Translations under genes and position numbers: made by a program | Assembly: GCA_000404785.1 (NCBI GenBank) | Contig: ASNI01000037.1 | Coordinates: 1-12,465, forward strand | Length of the DNA: 12,465 nt | Direction: 5' to 3' | Source: Cloacimonetes bacterium SCGC AAA252-N17 | GTDB lineage: Bacteria > Cloacimonadota > Cloacimonadia > JGIOTU-2 | In this document: positions 1 through 7,905 of the stretch, one piece after another | Layout of the letters: every line of letters begins with the position of its first letter | How positions within the stretch are numbered: position 1 is the stretch's first letter | The notes under the pieces: generated by a model | The model's input: only the letters and a program-made list of their open reading frames with translations | Told to the model about the DNA's origin: nothing | The model's database searches: none

Positions 1-60
1 ATAGATACAAATTAACAGTTTTTCTAAAAGTAATTTTCCGCGAAGAATTCTCCGAAAACA

Positions 61-124
61 CTTTATTCATGCACTATCCAGAGAATCTTCATCGAATTTT
101 TGGGGGTATCCCTAATTTTTTAAA
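61..124. repeat. Diverged direct repeat, copy 1
   Basis: This copy begins with CTTTATTCATG and contains AATTTTTGGGGGTATCCCTAA. A second copy lies at 250-312. By eye about three quarters of the aligned positions agree, best at the two ends. The two copies flank the dyad element at 139-183. No open frame of note crosses it. It looks like an old intergenic repeat family; a function cannot be read from the sequence. Confidence 0.55.
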
Positions 125-138
125 TTGTGCAGAACTGG

Positions 139-183
139 ATTCCCGATACCCAATCCGCCAGCTGGCGGAGCACGCTCGGGAAT
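139..183. repeat. Dyad repeat element with nested 16-bp perfect palindrome
   Basis: Outer arms ATTCCCGA (139-146) and TCGGGAAT (176-183) are perfect inverted repeats. Between them lies the perfect palindrome TCCGCCAGCTGGCGGA (154-169). The element is much richer in G+C than its surroundings. The ATTCCC...GGGAAT arms resemble the short dispersed dyad repeats known from several genomes (such as dRS3 of Neisseria); that is a likeness only. The same 16-bp palindrome recurs at 8514-8529 in a different context. It could form a hairpin at the end of the minus-strand transcript, but no clear U-run follows, so I do not call it a terminator. Confidence 0.7.
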
Positions 184-249
184 GACATCTCTTTTGTTTA
201 TGTTGGAAATTTTTAAATGAGATACTCCATCTAATAATTCCCGTAATTC

Positions 250-312
250 CTTTATTCATGGGCTCTTCAGAAAATGTGTGTCTGAATTTTGGGGGTACGC
301 CTGATTTCTAAA
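250..312. repeat. Diverged direct repeat, copy 2
   Basis: Second copy of the ~63-bp repeat at 61-124, with the shared start CTTTATTCATG and shared core AATTTTGGGGGTA. Its last bases overlap the stop codon (308-310) of the minus-strand glycosyltransferase-like gene. The rest of bases 1-307 outside the two repeats and the dyad element shows no gene or RNA that I can support. Confidence 0.55.
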
Positions 313-1288
313 GTATTTTCTTTATCTGTGGTAAAATGTCTTTTATTTTGAGTCCCGAAAACCTGTGAACAATGTGTATCATGTTTTTAGAGGTCTCACA
401 ATGATGCCTGCGTTCATGTGGAACAAGAATGCTGAAGGTGCTCAGTGTAGTGTAAAGCATATAATGCAACAAAGGAGTATTGGGTGAGATGAAGAGAATA
501 CAAGATTTCAGCAGCTCAAGTGCCTGATCAATGTTTTCAATGAGCTGAAAATCCGGTTTGACATCAAATTTTTTATATGAGAGCTTATCATAATACCGCG
601 GATCACGATCTGTCAGAACAATATCGTAATTATAATTCTTCTGAAGTGCATTGACCAGTTTGTAGATATGTTTCTTTGAGAAGCGTGTGCCATAAATTCC
701 GGGTGAGATATCAATATAGATTATCCCTTTTTCTTTAGATTCATCATCACTATTTGTAAGAAAAATATATTTTTCAATATAAGCATCCCATTCTTCTGAA
801 ATACCCGTTAGTTGCGATGCAAAGGAAAAAAATTGGTAGTAATAGGATTGCAGTTCGTTCACAGAAATGATGCAATTCAATAATTTTATATCAGCGAAGG
901 AGCTTATCCCAGCTATGATTGCATTATTTATTTTTTTTAAAAAGGATTTTGCCTCCTTTTGAATCTTCTTTGTGAGAAACACGATAAGTTCAATTGATTC
1001 AACATTTTGATCTACTCTCAGCTCTGCAAAATCTATAAAAGTGAAATCTCTCTCCGGATAAAGATGATCAATGAAAAAATCCCATTCCTTTTTGTGGAGC
1101 ACAATGGTAGGATTCTTATAGGATTGAAGCAGAATACCGAGTCCCCAGAGAGATTCCATGAATTCAACAAAATCAGCAGAGCATATTATCAAAACTGAGG
1201 ATGGCTGCGAGATTTTCCGGCTGAAATTATGAGCTGGTTTTTCTTTCATTGTATTTTTACGAGACAGGATGGACATACTATTTCTCAC
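308..1288 (-). CDS. Divergent GT-B glycosyltransferase, GT9/heptosyltransferase-like
   Basis: A 326-residue soluble protein. The C-terminal half looks like the nucleotide-sugar-binding half of family GT9: a strand-loop IIYIDISPG (189-197), then FSKKHIYKLVNALQ (203-216), a strand DIVLTDRDP (222-230), and near the end LLKSCILFISPNTPLLHYMLYT (259-280), which matches the GT9 pattern around 'vtnDtGpmHlAa' with Asp replaced by Ser/Asn. The N-terminal half (31-180) has Rossmann-like strands but no motif I can assign. The GTG start at 1288 overlaps the TGA of the upstream kinase gene (GTGA, 4 bp), which suggests translational coupling; ATG codons at 1276 and 1249 are alternatives. The likely role is transfer of a sugar to an envelope glycan or lipid, but donor and acceptor are unknown and activity is uncertain because the motif is altered. 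Confidence 0.6.
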   Translation of the reverse strand: MRNSMSILSRKNTMKEKPAHNFSRKISQPSSVLIICSADFVEFMESLWGLGILLQSYKNPTIVLHKKEWDFFIDHLYPERDFTFIDFAELRVDQNVESIELIVFLTKKIQKEAKSFLKKINNAIIAGISSFADIKLLNCIISVNELQSYYYQFFSFASQLTGISEEWDAYIEKYIFLTNSDDESKEKGIIYIDISPGIYGTRFSKKHIYKLVNALQKNYNYDIVLTDRDPRYYDKLSYKKFDVKPDFQLIENIDQALELLKSCILFISPNTPLLHYMLYTTLSTFSILVPHERRHHCETSKNMIHIVHRFSGLKIKDILPQIKKIL

Positions 1289-4200
1289 TTTTCTTTTTTC
1301 TTTGTTTTTTTTGCAAAAGGAAGGGATATAAAGAAGGTTGAACCCTCGCCTTTAACGCTTTTCACCCACATTTTCCCACCGTAATGCTCAACAATGGTTT
1401 TTGTAATAGGCAGACCAAGACCAAGCCCTGATGATTTGAATTCTATCACGCCTGAATGATGTGATTTGATATCTGCTACTTCGTAGAATTCACGGAAAAT
1501 ATTATCCAATTCATATGAAGGAATGCCGATGCCGTTATCCTTTACATATACAATAAGGGATTCTATGCCTTCAGCCTCTTCCTTACGGAATCTGGATTTT
1601 CGTGCTCCAATCGTTATTTCGCCGTAATCATCCGTATATTTGATCGCATTGAGCACAAGATTTTTTATACCATTGATAAGAGTGATACGTTCTCCTATTA
1701 TTGGTTTGAGCCCTTTTGCAATCTCCAGAACGAGCTTTTGTTTTCGTTTTTCTGCAAGGACACAAGTTTCTTCATACACAATTTTCAGAATATCTTCAGG
1801 ATCGATCAGCTCTTTTTCAAACTCAATCCCCCTTGTTTCCATCGCATTCATTTGAAGGATATTATTGATCGCATGCAGCAGACGGTCCACATTCCTATCC
1901 ATGATGTTTATCGTATTTTGACGAACATTATCTGGAGTTTCAGGGTCTTTCAGGATCGAAATATATCCCTTCAAAGTTTGGATAGGTGTATTAAATTCGT
2001 GAGAGGAAATATTGATGAACTGTGCGCGTTCCTGGTCTACCTTGAGGAGCTCCTGATTGGCGATACGGAGTTTTTCGTAATCAAGAGAATTCTTGATCGC
2101 AGTCTCTGCCATGAGAATGAATATTTCCAGTAGTTTCTCATTAAATCGCATGACCTTATTGATACTTGTCAGGTTGTCTAGATAGAGAAATCCGTATATT
2201 TCGTTATGCACGTTAAGTGGTGAGCAATACACAGACCGAAGATCGTGCCGTTGTATGCTTTCCGAATCCGAGAAACGCTGTTCCTCAACTGCATCGAAGG
2301 TGCTCAAAGGAACTTTTGATTCATACACATCTTTCAGTACGGTTTTGCTTATTTTAAGATTGTCTCTATCGATCTTTTCGCCAGTGCTTAGAAGTGCTAC
2401 ATTAAAGACAAAATTCTTGTTTTCATCCAAATTGATAAAGAACCCACGCTCTGCTCCCGACATTTTAATAGCGTTGAGTGTGATCTGATTTTTCAACTCT
2501 TCCAAGTTCATGATCTGGAGAGTATCCCTGCTGATGGTTATAAGATTTGAAAGCTGCTCACGCTGTTCCATAACCTCCTCATACTCCCCGATTTTTTTCA
2601 GAATGATCGTAAGATAGGAGGTGGATAGTTTTATGATGAGTTTTTCTGATTTTGTGAAAGGATATTCGCCCATATCAGCAAGAATGAATACTCCTTCAAG
2701 TTCATTCTTCAACTTAAGGGGGGTAATGCAAAAATGTTGATTTTTCACAGTGTAATACTGGCATTCCAGCTCGGTTCGAAGTTTCTCAAAATAGCTCTGA
2801 TGTATGCTTGTAAGTTCATCTTTTGTGAGCTGGTTGCTGACCCAAAACTCTCCTTCAGAATCTTTGTTTTCATATAAAATAATACCGAATTTATCAATCC
2901 CAACGATTTCAAGAATATATTTCTCCAAATAGAATCTAATCTGATTAACGCTGGAAAGGTGCAGCAGATCAAAGAAATAATGCTGTAGTTTAGTTGAGAA
3001 AATATGAGTCCTTGGTTCAATGATTTTGCGTATTTTTGAGCTGGATTGCAGGGCATCATAATGAAAAACTTTCTTAATTCTCTCCTGGTCATCTTCGGAT
3101 AGTCCTCGCAGGATCAAATTAAGTTTTCGATAAAATTTTCGTCTGAATTTGTACTCCAGATTTGTCAGATGCAACGTTTTGTATATCAGCGTGATAAGTA
3201 TCAAGCTTTCACATTGTAGATACCAGTCCTTCATTTTCTTGGCAATAGTTTCTGCCTTGAGAAGTTTGCGGATAACGGTTCTAAGGTTCACGTCTGATTT
3301 TCTGAGCATGATCTTGGCTTCAAGAACACGTGCATAATTATCCCATCGTAAGAACCCATTTTTTACAGCCAGTGCGTTCGCTTGTTCACAATGAATTTCT
3401 GCTTGCTTGAGATCCTTTGCAATATAGTAAGTATCTGCAAGATTGAGGTAGGACATCATTTGGGCATATTCATTCTGATTTTTCTTTGCCAGAGTTCCTG
3501 CTTTTTTAAAATTATTTATTGCAAGGGAATAATTTTCCTCACTCCGTGCCAGCCAGCCCTCCAGTTGATGCATGAATTCCTTTTCCAGATAGGTGTCGAT
3601 CTTCTCCTTTTTGATCAGTTCATAAATGGATTTCAATTTTTCATGGTTTTTGGAAATAACGAGCCAGAAACAATAATTTTTCAGATACGAATTAATATTT
3701 TTGAGAGTGTGCTTTTTGAAGTAATTTTCAAAGCGGGTATGCAGGAATGCCAGGAACTTTGCAGGAGTAAGTATGCGAAGTTTCAGGAAAGAAGAGCGGT
3801 TGTATATCTTATCGACTAGTTCTGTGTATTTGAGTTCTTTTGAGATCGAGAGGGCAGCATCAAAATGTTTTTCTGCTTCCCTGAAGTCGCCTAATTTGAA
3901 CCTCGTCTGGGCAATATTCAAATTCACTTCTGCCATTCCGGGAGTGAAGTTTATTTTCTTAAAGTAAGTGAGCGCTTCCAGAGATTTTTCCAATCCTGCT
4001 CGCAGAGCTCCCTGCTTCATATTGAGATATCCCCAATGGGAAAGCACGTTTGCTTTATTGAGAATGTCCCCTTCTCGTGTACTCACATCAGCAGCTTCTT
4101 CGTAATGCCGGATCGCTTTTCCCACCTTGTTGAGAATATTGTAGGAGTCACCGAGCACCTTTAAAATGCGGGCAAGCTGGGTGAAAGCTTGTTGGGATTT

Positions 4201-6771
4201 CGCGATTTTTCTTGCCTTTTTCAATTCCTCAATTGCCTTTTCATAAGCGCCTATTGCATAATAATAATTTCCACCATATAGATAGAAATTGATTTCCTGA
4301 AGGGGTGTAAGTTTTTTCTCTAAAAGCATCTGAAGAACTTTGTTTGCCTTTTCTTCCTCATGGGAAAAGTTATAGAGCTCCAGTTGAGCGAGCAATATAT
4401 CATTTTCATCATAAGTAAATTGTGATTGTTGAAGGGTGATAAGGGATTTCTCTGCAGTAGTAAAGTTTCTGCAAGCCATCTGGTAGCGAGAATTTAAAAG
4501 TATGAGATCAGGATTTTTACGGATGAATGGAGCATATTGGTCGCAGAAAATTTCTTTCAGGTCACACTTATTAAGAAGTACGCTTAATGTGAGTAGTACT
4601 TTTAGATAATCCTGCACAGTTTGTGCCCTCAGTTTATCTTTTACTTCATTGATCTTCAGCAACCCCTTATAGCAGGAATTCCATGCTTCAATAATTTTTT
4701 TATGTTCGAGGAATGTTACTGTTTTAAGAAGATAATAATGAATTTCTGATTCATGATCTTTTACCAGTTCGCAATGTGTGATAATGCCATCCATAATAGC
4801 AGGAACGGTGATGTGCTTATTTTCAAAGTATTGGATAACTTCTTTAGAGATATTCACCTTTTGAGAATGCTCGATTTTTGCAGCAAGTTCTGATTTGAGC
4901 GCAGGATAGATGAATTTGAAATAGCCGTCATCAGCATAATCTTCATCTTTCACCAGTATATCCGGTGTTTCGACATCCTGCATAAAAAAGAAAAGATCCT
5001 TGGAATCGGTAAAATGCAGAATGGTTCGAATGATCTCAGTTGAAAGAGGAACCTGCAATACTGAGAGTTTCGCAAGTAAATTCTTGATTTTGTCTGGAAT
5101 AAGTGAGACCTTCTCCTCAATGGCTACTTGTATTTTTAGCGGAAGTTCCACATCCAGAATATTAACATTAAAATACCAGTTTCCTTCGTCATCAAGAATG
5201 AATTTCTTTTCAATAAGTTGAGCAATGAGTTCAAGTATGAAGCGTTGATTACCATTTATGATCTTATAAATCTGATCGAGAAATTCCTCGGGGCATCCTT
5301 CTCCCAAGATTTCTGATATAAAGAGAAAGGATTCAGATCGGGAAAGAGGTTCTATATGAATTTTATGAGCAGTTTCAACAATATATGGATTATAGGAACT
5401 GACGATTATTGCGATAGGATGGTTGTGAATGTCCTCAGAAATATATTTGAGAAAATTTATGGTGGATTCATCAACTTTTTCAATATTAGTGATGAAATAC
5501 ACAATCGGTTTTGTGGATGAAAAACGGTAAATGTAATCCTTTGCCAGCTTATAATCTCTCATGAGGTCTGATTCATCTTCAATGATCTTCAATGATTTTT
5601 CTTCCGATTTGAAGAGGAATTCGCAAAATTTATTCGAAGCAGATTGTTCGAAAAAGTGCTTGCCTTTTTCATCCTGCGAAAGAAATATTTCCTTACACAG
5701 CATAAAGAAGGGGTCACGATGCTGGTCACTGCAATTGTAATAGAAAACATGGTAATCCTCAGATAGAAGATACCACTTGATGTATTGCATAAGACTGGAT
5801 TTCCCCACACCATTTTCGCCAGTCACAAAGATGATTTCTCCTTCCTGGTTCTTAACTTCATTGATCTGATCACGAAGAGCTATTATATCCTTATCACGGA
5901 AATGAAACTGTTTGGATTCGATCTGTTTTACGAGCGGTGGCTCAATAGTAAGAGGAAATTTCTTATCCTGCATCTCGTTGATATAACAAATAATCTCCTG
6001 AGTATTACTGATGCGCAGTGATGGATTGAATTCAATAAGATGAAAGATGAGGTCTTCGAGCTTTTTATCGACTGCAGGATTTATCTTGGTGGGGAATTGA
6101 GGTATGATATTTGGGATTTTCTTTTCGGACATGAGCTTGATCTCTTCTCTGGAAAAAGGGAAAGTACCCACTGAAAGGTAATACATTATCACACCCAAGG
6201 CATAGAAATCACTTTTGGGAGTAAAGTATGATCCTTGAAGAAGTTCGGGCGCGATATATGGCAGACTTACCACTTCACCTTCGGCATATGCATCTGTTTG
6301 TGAGATGATCTTGTTGAATCCATAATCGCATACTTTTACATTTATCTCATCGCCGATCTTTTTATAGAGAATATTTTCGAGTTTCAGGTCTTTATGAATA
6401 ATATTATGAGTATGAAGGTGGTTCAGGGCATAGCATATCTGAGTAATAAGCTCAAAAAAATCCTGTTTATTTTTATTAGTCAGATGAAAATTTTGCAACC
6501 CTTTGCTCTTGTAGAATTCTGAAAGAAGATAGAGGTTATCTTGGTAAATGCCATAATCGTATATTTTTATGAGATTTAGGTGGGACATTTTGGTGATCTC
6601 ACGCATCACTTTTGGATTCATCTTCTCACGAATGTCTTCGATAGGTATCTTATCAAATATCTTGATTGCAAAAGTTTTTTTTGTGGCAATATCTTCAACA
6701 CTATATACAGTACCGAAGCTGCCGCTTCCAATCCTTTCTTTCAGCTCATAGTGCAATGCGATCAAACTCAT
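1285..6771 (-). CDS. Hybrid signalling protein: Ser/Thr kinase - P-loop ATPase - TPR - GAF - histidine kinase
   Basis: About 1828 residues from the ATG at 6771, chosen because GGAG lies five bases upstream; a TTG at 6792 would add seven residues. Domains in order: Ser/Thr kinase (~8-265) with glycine loop IGSGSFGTV (14-22), Lys37, HKD (126-128), Lys130, Asn133, DYG (149-151), APE (174-176); STAND/AAA-type ATPase (~290-535) with Walker A GENGVGKSS (318-326); helical and TPR region (~650-1200, clearest at ~825-985 and 1070-1145); weak GAF (~1258-1392); clear GAF (~1421-1562); HisKA with His1591 in SSHEFNTP; HATPase_c with Asn1708, DNGIGIP (1745-1751) and GLGLG (1782-1786). No membrane segment or receiver domain is seen, so it is probably cytosolic and signals to a response regulator encoded elsewhere. 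The layout matches the known 'trifunctional Ser/Thr kinase / ATP-binding protein / sensor histidine kinase' family, whose signals are mostly unknown. HKD lacks the Arg of RD kinases. Confidence 0.93.
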   Translation of the reverse strand: MSLIALHYELKERIGSGSFGTVYSVEDIATKKTFAIKIFDKIPIEDIREKMNPKVMREITKMSHLNLIKIYDYGIYQDNLYLLSEFYKSKGLQNFHLTNKNKQDFFELITQICYALNHLHTHNIIHKDLKLENILYKKIGDEINVKVCDYGFNKIISQTDAYAEGEVVSLPYIAPELLQGSYFTPKSDFYALGVIMYYLSVGTFPFSREEIKLMSEKKIPNIIPQFPTKINPAVDKKLEDLIFHLIEFNPSLRISNTQEIICYINEMQDKKFPLTIEPPLVKQIESKQFHFRDKDIIALRDQINEVKNQEGEIIFVTGENGVGKSSLMQYIKWYLLSEDYHVFYYNCSDQHRDPFFMLCKEIFLSQDEKGKHFFEQSASNKFCEFLFKSEEKSLKIIEDESDLMRDYKLAKDYIYRFSSTKPIVYFITNIEKVDESTINFLKYISEDIHNHPIAIIVSSYNPYIVETAHKIHIEPLSRSESFLFISEILGEGCPEEFLDQIYKIINGNQRFILELIAQLIEKKFILDDEGNWYFNVNILDVELPLKIQVAIEEKVSLIPDKIKNLLAKLSVLQVPLSTEIIRTILHFTDSKDLFFFMQDVETPDILVKDEDYADDGYFKFIYPALKSELAAKIEHSQKVNISKEVIQYFENKHITVPAIMDGIITHCELVKDHESEIHYYLLKTVTFLEHKKIIEAWNSCYKGLLKINEVKDKLRAQTVQDYLKVLLTLSVLLNKCDLKEIFCDQYAPFIRKNPDLILLNSRYQMACRNFTTAEKSLITLQQSQFTYDENDILLAQLELYNFSHEEEKANKVLQMLLEKKLTPLQEINFYLYGGNYYYAIGAYEKAIEELKKARKIAKSQQAFTQLARILKVLGDSYNILNKVGKAIRHYEEAADVSTREGDILNKANVLSHWGYLNMKQGALRAGLEKSLEALTYFKKINFTPGMAEVNLNIAQTRFKLGDFREAEKHFDAALSISKELKYTELVDKIYNRSSFLKLRILTPAKFLAFLHTRFENYFKKHTLKNINSYLKNYCFWLVISKNHEKLKSIYELIKKEKIDTYLEKEFMHQLEGWLARSEENYSLAINNFKKAGTLAKKNQNEYAQMMSYLNLADTYYIAKDLKQAEIHCEQANALAVKNGFLRWDNYARVLEAKIMLRKSDVNLRTVIRKLLKAETIAKKMKDWYLQCESLILITLIYKTLHLTNLEYKFRRKFYRKLNLILRGLSEDDQERIKKVFHYDALQSSSKIRKIIEPRTHIFSTKLQHYFFDLLHLSSVNQIRFYLEKYILEIVGIDKFGIILYENKDSEGEFWVSNQLTKDELTSIHQSYFEKLRTELECQYYTVKNQHFCITPLKLKNELEGVFILADMGEYPFTKSEKLIIKLSTSYLTIILKKIGEYEEVMEQREQLSNLITISRDTLQIMNLEELKNQITLNAIKMSGAERGFFINLDENKNFVFNVALLSTGEKIDRDNLKISKTVLKDVYESKVPLSTFDAVEEQRFSDSESIQRHDLRSVYCSPLNVHNEIYGFLYLDNLTSINKVMRFNEKLLEIFILMAETAIKNSLDYEKLRIANQELLKVDQERAQFINISSHEFNTPIQTLKGYISILKDPETPDNVRQNTINIMDRNVDRLLHAINNILQMNAMETRGIEFEKELIDPEDILKIVYEETCVLAEKRKQKLVLEIAKGLKPIIGERITLINGIKNLVLNAIKYTDDYGEITIGARKSRFRKEEAEGIESLIVYVKDNGIGIPSYELDNIFREFYEVADIKSHHSGVIEFKSSGLGLGLPITKTIVEHYGGKMWVKSVKGEGSTFFISLPFAKKTKKKEK

Positions 6772-6776
6772 TAAAA

Positions 6777-6780
6777 CTCC
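6777..6780 (-). promoter_or_regulatory. Ribosome-binding site of the hybrid kinase
   Basis: On the minus strand GGAG is followed by TTTTA and ATG (6771-6769). This decides for the ATG over the in-frame TTG at 6792, which would place the GGAG inside the coding region and has no comparable site. Confidence 0.7.
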
Positions 6781-6829
6781 TGTGCAAAACAAAAAACATC
6801 AAATTTATCTTGCGTTCTTCATAAAAAAC

Positions 6830-6858
6830 ATTTGTCCATGCTCACAATAAACTGTCAA
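6830..6858 (-). promoter_or_regulatory. Possible promoter of the kinase-glycosyltransferase unit
   Basis: On the minus strand a perfect TTGACA (6858-6853) is followed after 17 bases by ACAAAT (6835-6830), a weak -10 match (3 of 6). The start of transcription would fall near 6823, leaving a leader of about 50 bases. This is consensus matching by eye; an AT-rich region gives chance matches. Confidence 0.3.
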
Positions 6859-6865
6859 CAATTAG

Positions 6866-6878
6866 CATGTGATACATG
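6866..6878. promoter_or_regulatory. CATGT-GAT-ACATG dyad, possible operator
   Basis: A perfect 5-bp inverted repeat with a 3-base spacer sits between the two outward-facing TTGACA hexamers of the divergent intergenic region, where a shared regulator could act on both genes. A short dyad like this can occur by chance; no regulator is identified. Confidence 0.3.
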
Positions 6879-6908
6879 TCATGAGATAAAAATTAGATTG
6901 AAATAAAT

Positions 6909-6937
6909 TTGACAAAGCAACCCCATAAAAAAAAAAT
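6909..6937 (+). promoter_or_regulatory. Possible promoter of the PorV/PorQ-like gene
   Basis: A perfect TTGACA (6909-6914) lies 17 bases before AAAAAT (6932-6937, 4 of 6 matches to TATAAT) in an A-tract. Predicted transcription start is near 6944, about 22 bases before the ATG at 6967, which fits a short leader. Consensus matching by eye only. Confidence 0.4.
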
Positions 6938-6966
6938 TACAACTAAGTATGAACAAAGGGAAATAC

Positions 6967-7899
6967 ATGAAAAAAATATTTTTATTAGTGATATGTTTCG
7001 CTTTGACGACCAGTCTCTTTGCGATCAGCGAAGATGCGGGAACAACTGCCTTCAATTTCCTCAATATTCCGATGGGTGCACGTGGTGCAGGTATGGGAAA
7101 TACCTTTACCGCAATTGCAAACGATGCGCTCGCACCGTTCTGGAATCCCGCAGGTCTGCCAAATATTCGAGAACGGCTTCTTCAGATCACCTACATGAAT
7201 TACTTCGCAGGATACAGCGGTGGTGCAGTAAGTTATACCATGCCTCTCAATGAAGGAACGACTATTGCATTTTTCTCGAAATTCATCGGAGTTGGCGGCA
7301 TTCCTAAAACAGAAATCGACGGAAACCAGAACCTTGTTCTACTTGGTACGTTCGGTTCTTATGATGTATTGTTCGGTGCTTCCTATGGGAAATATCTTTC
7401 CGATATTATAAACTGGGGAGTCAATATCAAGATCATTTCCGAAACAATAGACGAATATTCATCACAGGCAGTTGCTGCGGACGTGTGTCTTCTTCATCAA
7501 TCTCCCAATCCCAACCTGAAGGTCGGGCTTGCAGCCAAAAATCTCGGCATGCAGCTTTCTAAATTTGATCAAGAAAAAGAAAAATTACCCATGACTTTTA
7601 CTTTTGGTTTAGCATATAAACTCAATACGGGTGTGATAGCACTGGACATTAACAAACCAATGCATACGGATTTTTATGGTACTATCGGAATAGAAACGAC
7701 TTTTCAAAATAAAATTATAGTACGTGCCGGTTACCGATCCAATGCCAATGACTGGAATGTTGGCTCTGGTATTGATTTCCTTTCAGGGATTTCAGCAGGA
7801 GTTGGCTTCAGTTGGAGAGATTACAAATTTGACTATGCGGTGAATTCTTACGGAGAATTAGGTTTTATTCATCAACTATCTGTGGGATATCACTTCTAA
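6967..7899 (+). CDS. PorV/PorQ-family outer-membrane beta-barrel protein
   Basis: 310 residues from the ATG at 6967. GGG ends six bases upstream, and this start gives a clean signal peptide (MKKIFLLVICFALTTSLFA); the ATG at 6949 adds six residues without a better site. The mature N-terminus carries the family signature: DAGTTAFNFL followed by IPMGARGAGMGNT (34-46) and DALAPFWNPAGL (53-64). The rest alternates polar and hydrophobic residues in short strands typical of a FadL-like barrel and ends in an aromatic terminus (VGYHF). Proteins of this family sit in the outer membrane; PorV works in type IX secretion, but most PorV/PorQ-like members outside Bacteroidetes have no proven role, so I do not claim secretion function. 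It starts a plus-strand unit with the RseC-like gene, six bases downstream, and is divergent from the kinase gene. Confidence 0.88.
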   Translation: MKKIFLLVICFALTTSLFAISEDAGTTAFNFLNIPMGARGAGMGNTFTAIANDALAPFWNPAGLPNIRERLLQITYMNYFAGYSGGAVSYTMPLNEGTTIAFFSKFIGVGGIPKTEIDGNQNLVLLGTFGSYDVLFGASYGKYLSDIINWGVNIKIISETIDEYSSQAVAADVCLLHQSPNPNLKVGLAAKNLGMQLSKFDQEKEKLPMTFTFGLAYKLNTGVIALDINKPMHTDFYGTIGIETTFQNKIIVRAGYRSNANDWNVGSGIDFLSGISAGVGFSWRDYKFDYAVNSYGELGFIHQLSVGYHF

Positions 7900-7905
7900 A
7901 CATAT

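Noticed and set aside
139..183. Rho-independent terminator of the minus-strand unit
   Set aside because: The stem is strong, but no U-run directly follows in either direction, and the same palindrome occurs upstream of folB, where a terminator is not needed in the same sense. Repeat element is the better reading.
61..312. CRISPR array
   Set aside because: Only two diverged repeats about 190 bases apart, with no regular spacers and no cas genes.
2745..3092. A 115-codon minus-strand frame inside the hybrid kinase gene
   Set aside because: It lies in another frame over the end of the TPR region and first GAF domain; the main frame is unbroken there, so this is not a second gene or a frameshift.
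3382..3819. A 145-codon open frame on the plus strand opposite the hybrid kinase gene, and other antisense frames at 1640-2488, 3149-3337 and 5000-6021
   Set aside because: They lie opposite a continuous frame with conserved motifs, show no family features or ribosome-binding sites, and have the odd composition of antisense frames.
1285..6771. STAND-type antiphage defence protein
   Set aside because: The P-loop ATPase and TPR region recall defence STANDs, but the C-terminal GAF and histidine kinase and N-terminal Ser/Thr kinase fit a signalling family, and no defence genes are nearby.
6949..6966. Upstream ATG as the start of the PorV/PorQ-like gene
   Set aside because: The second ATG at 6967 has the better-placed GGG and gives a typical signal peptide beginning MKK.
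6967..7899. Type IX secretion component PorV
   Set aside because: The family signature is clear, but the PorV/PorQ family is broad and no other type IX genes are in the window; only family membership is supported.
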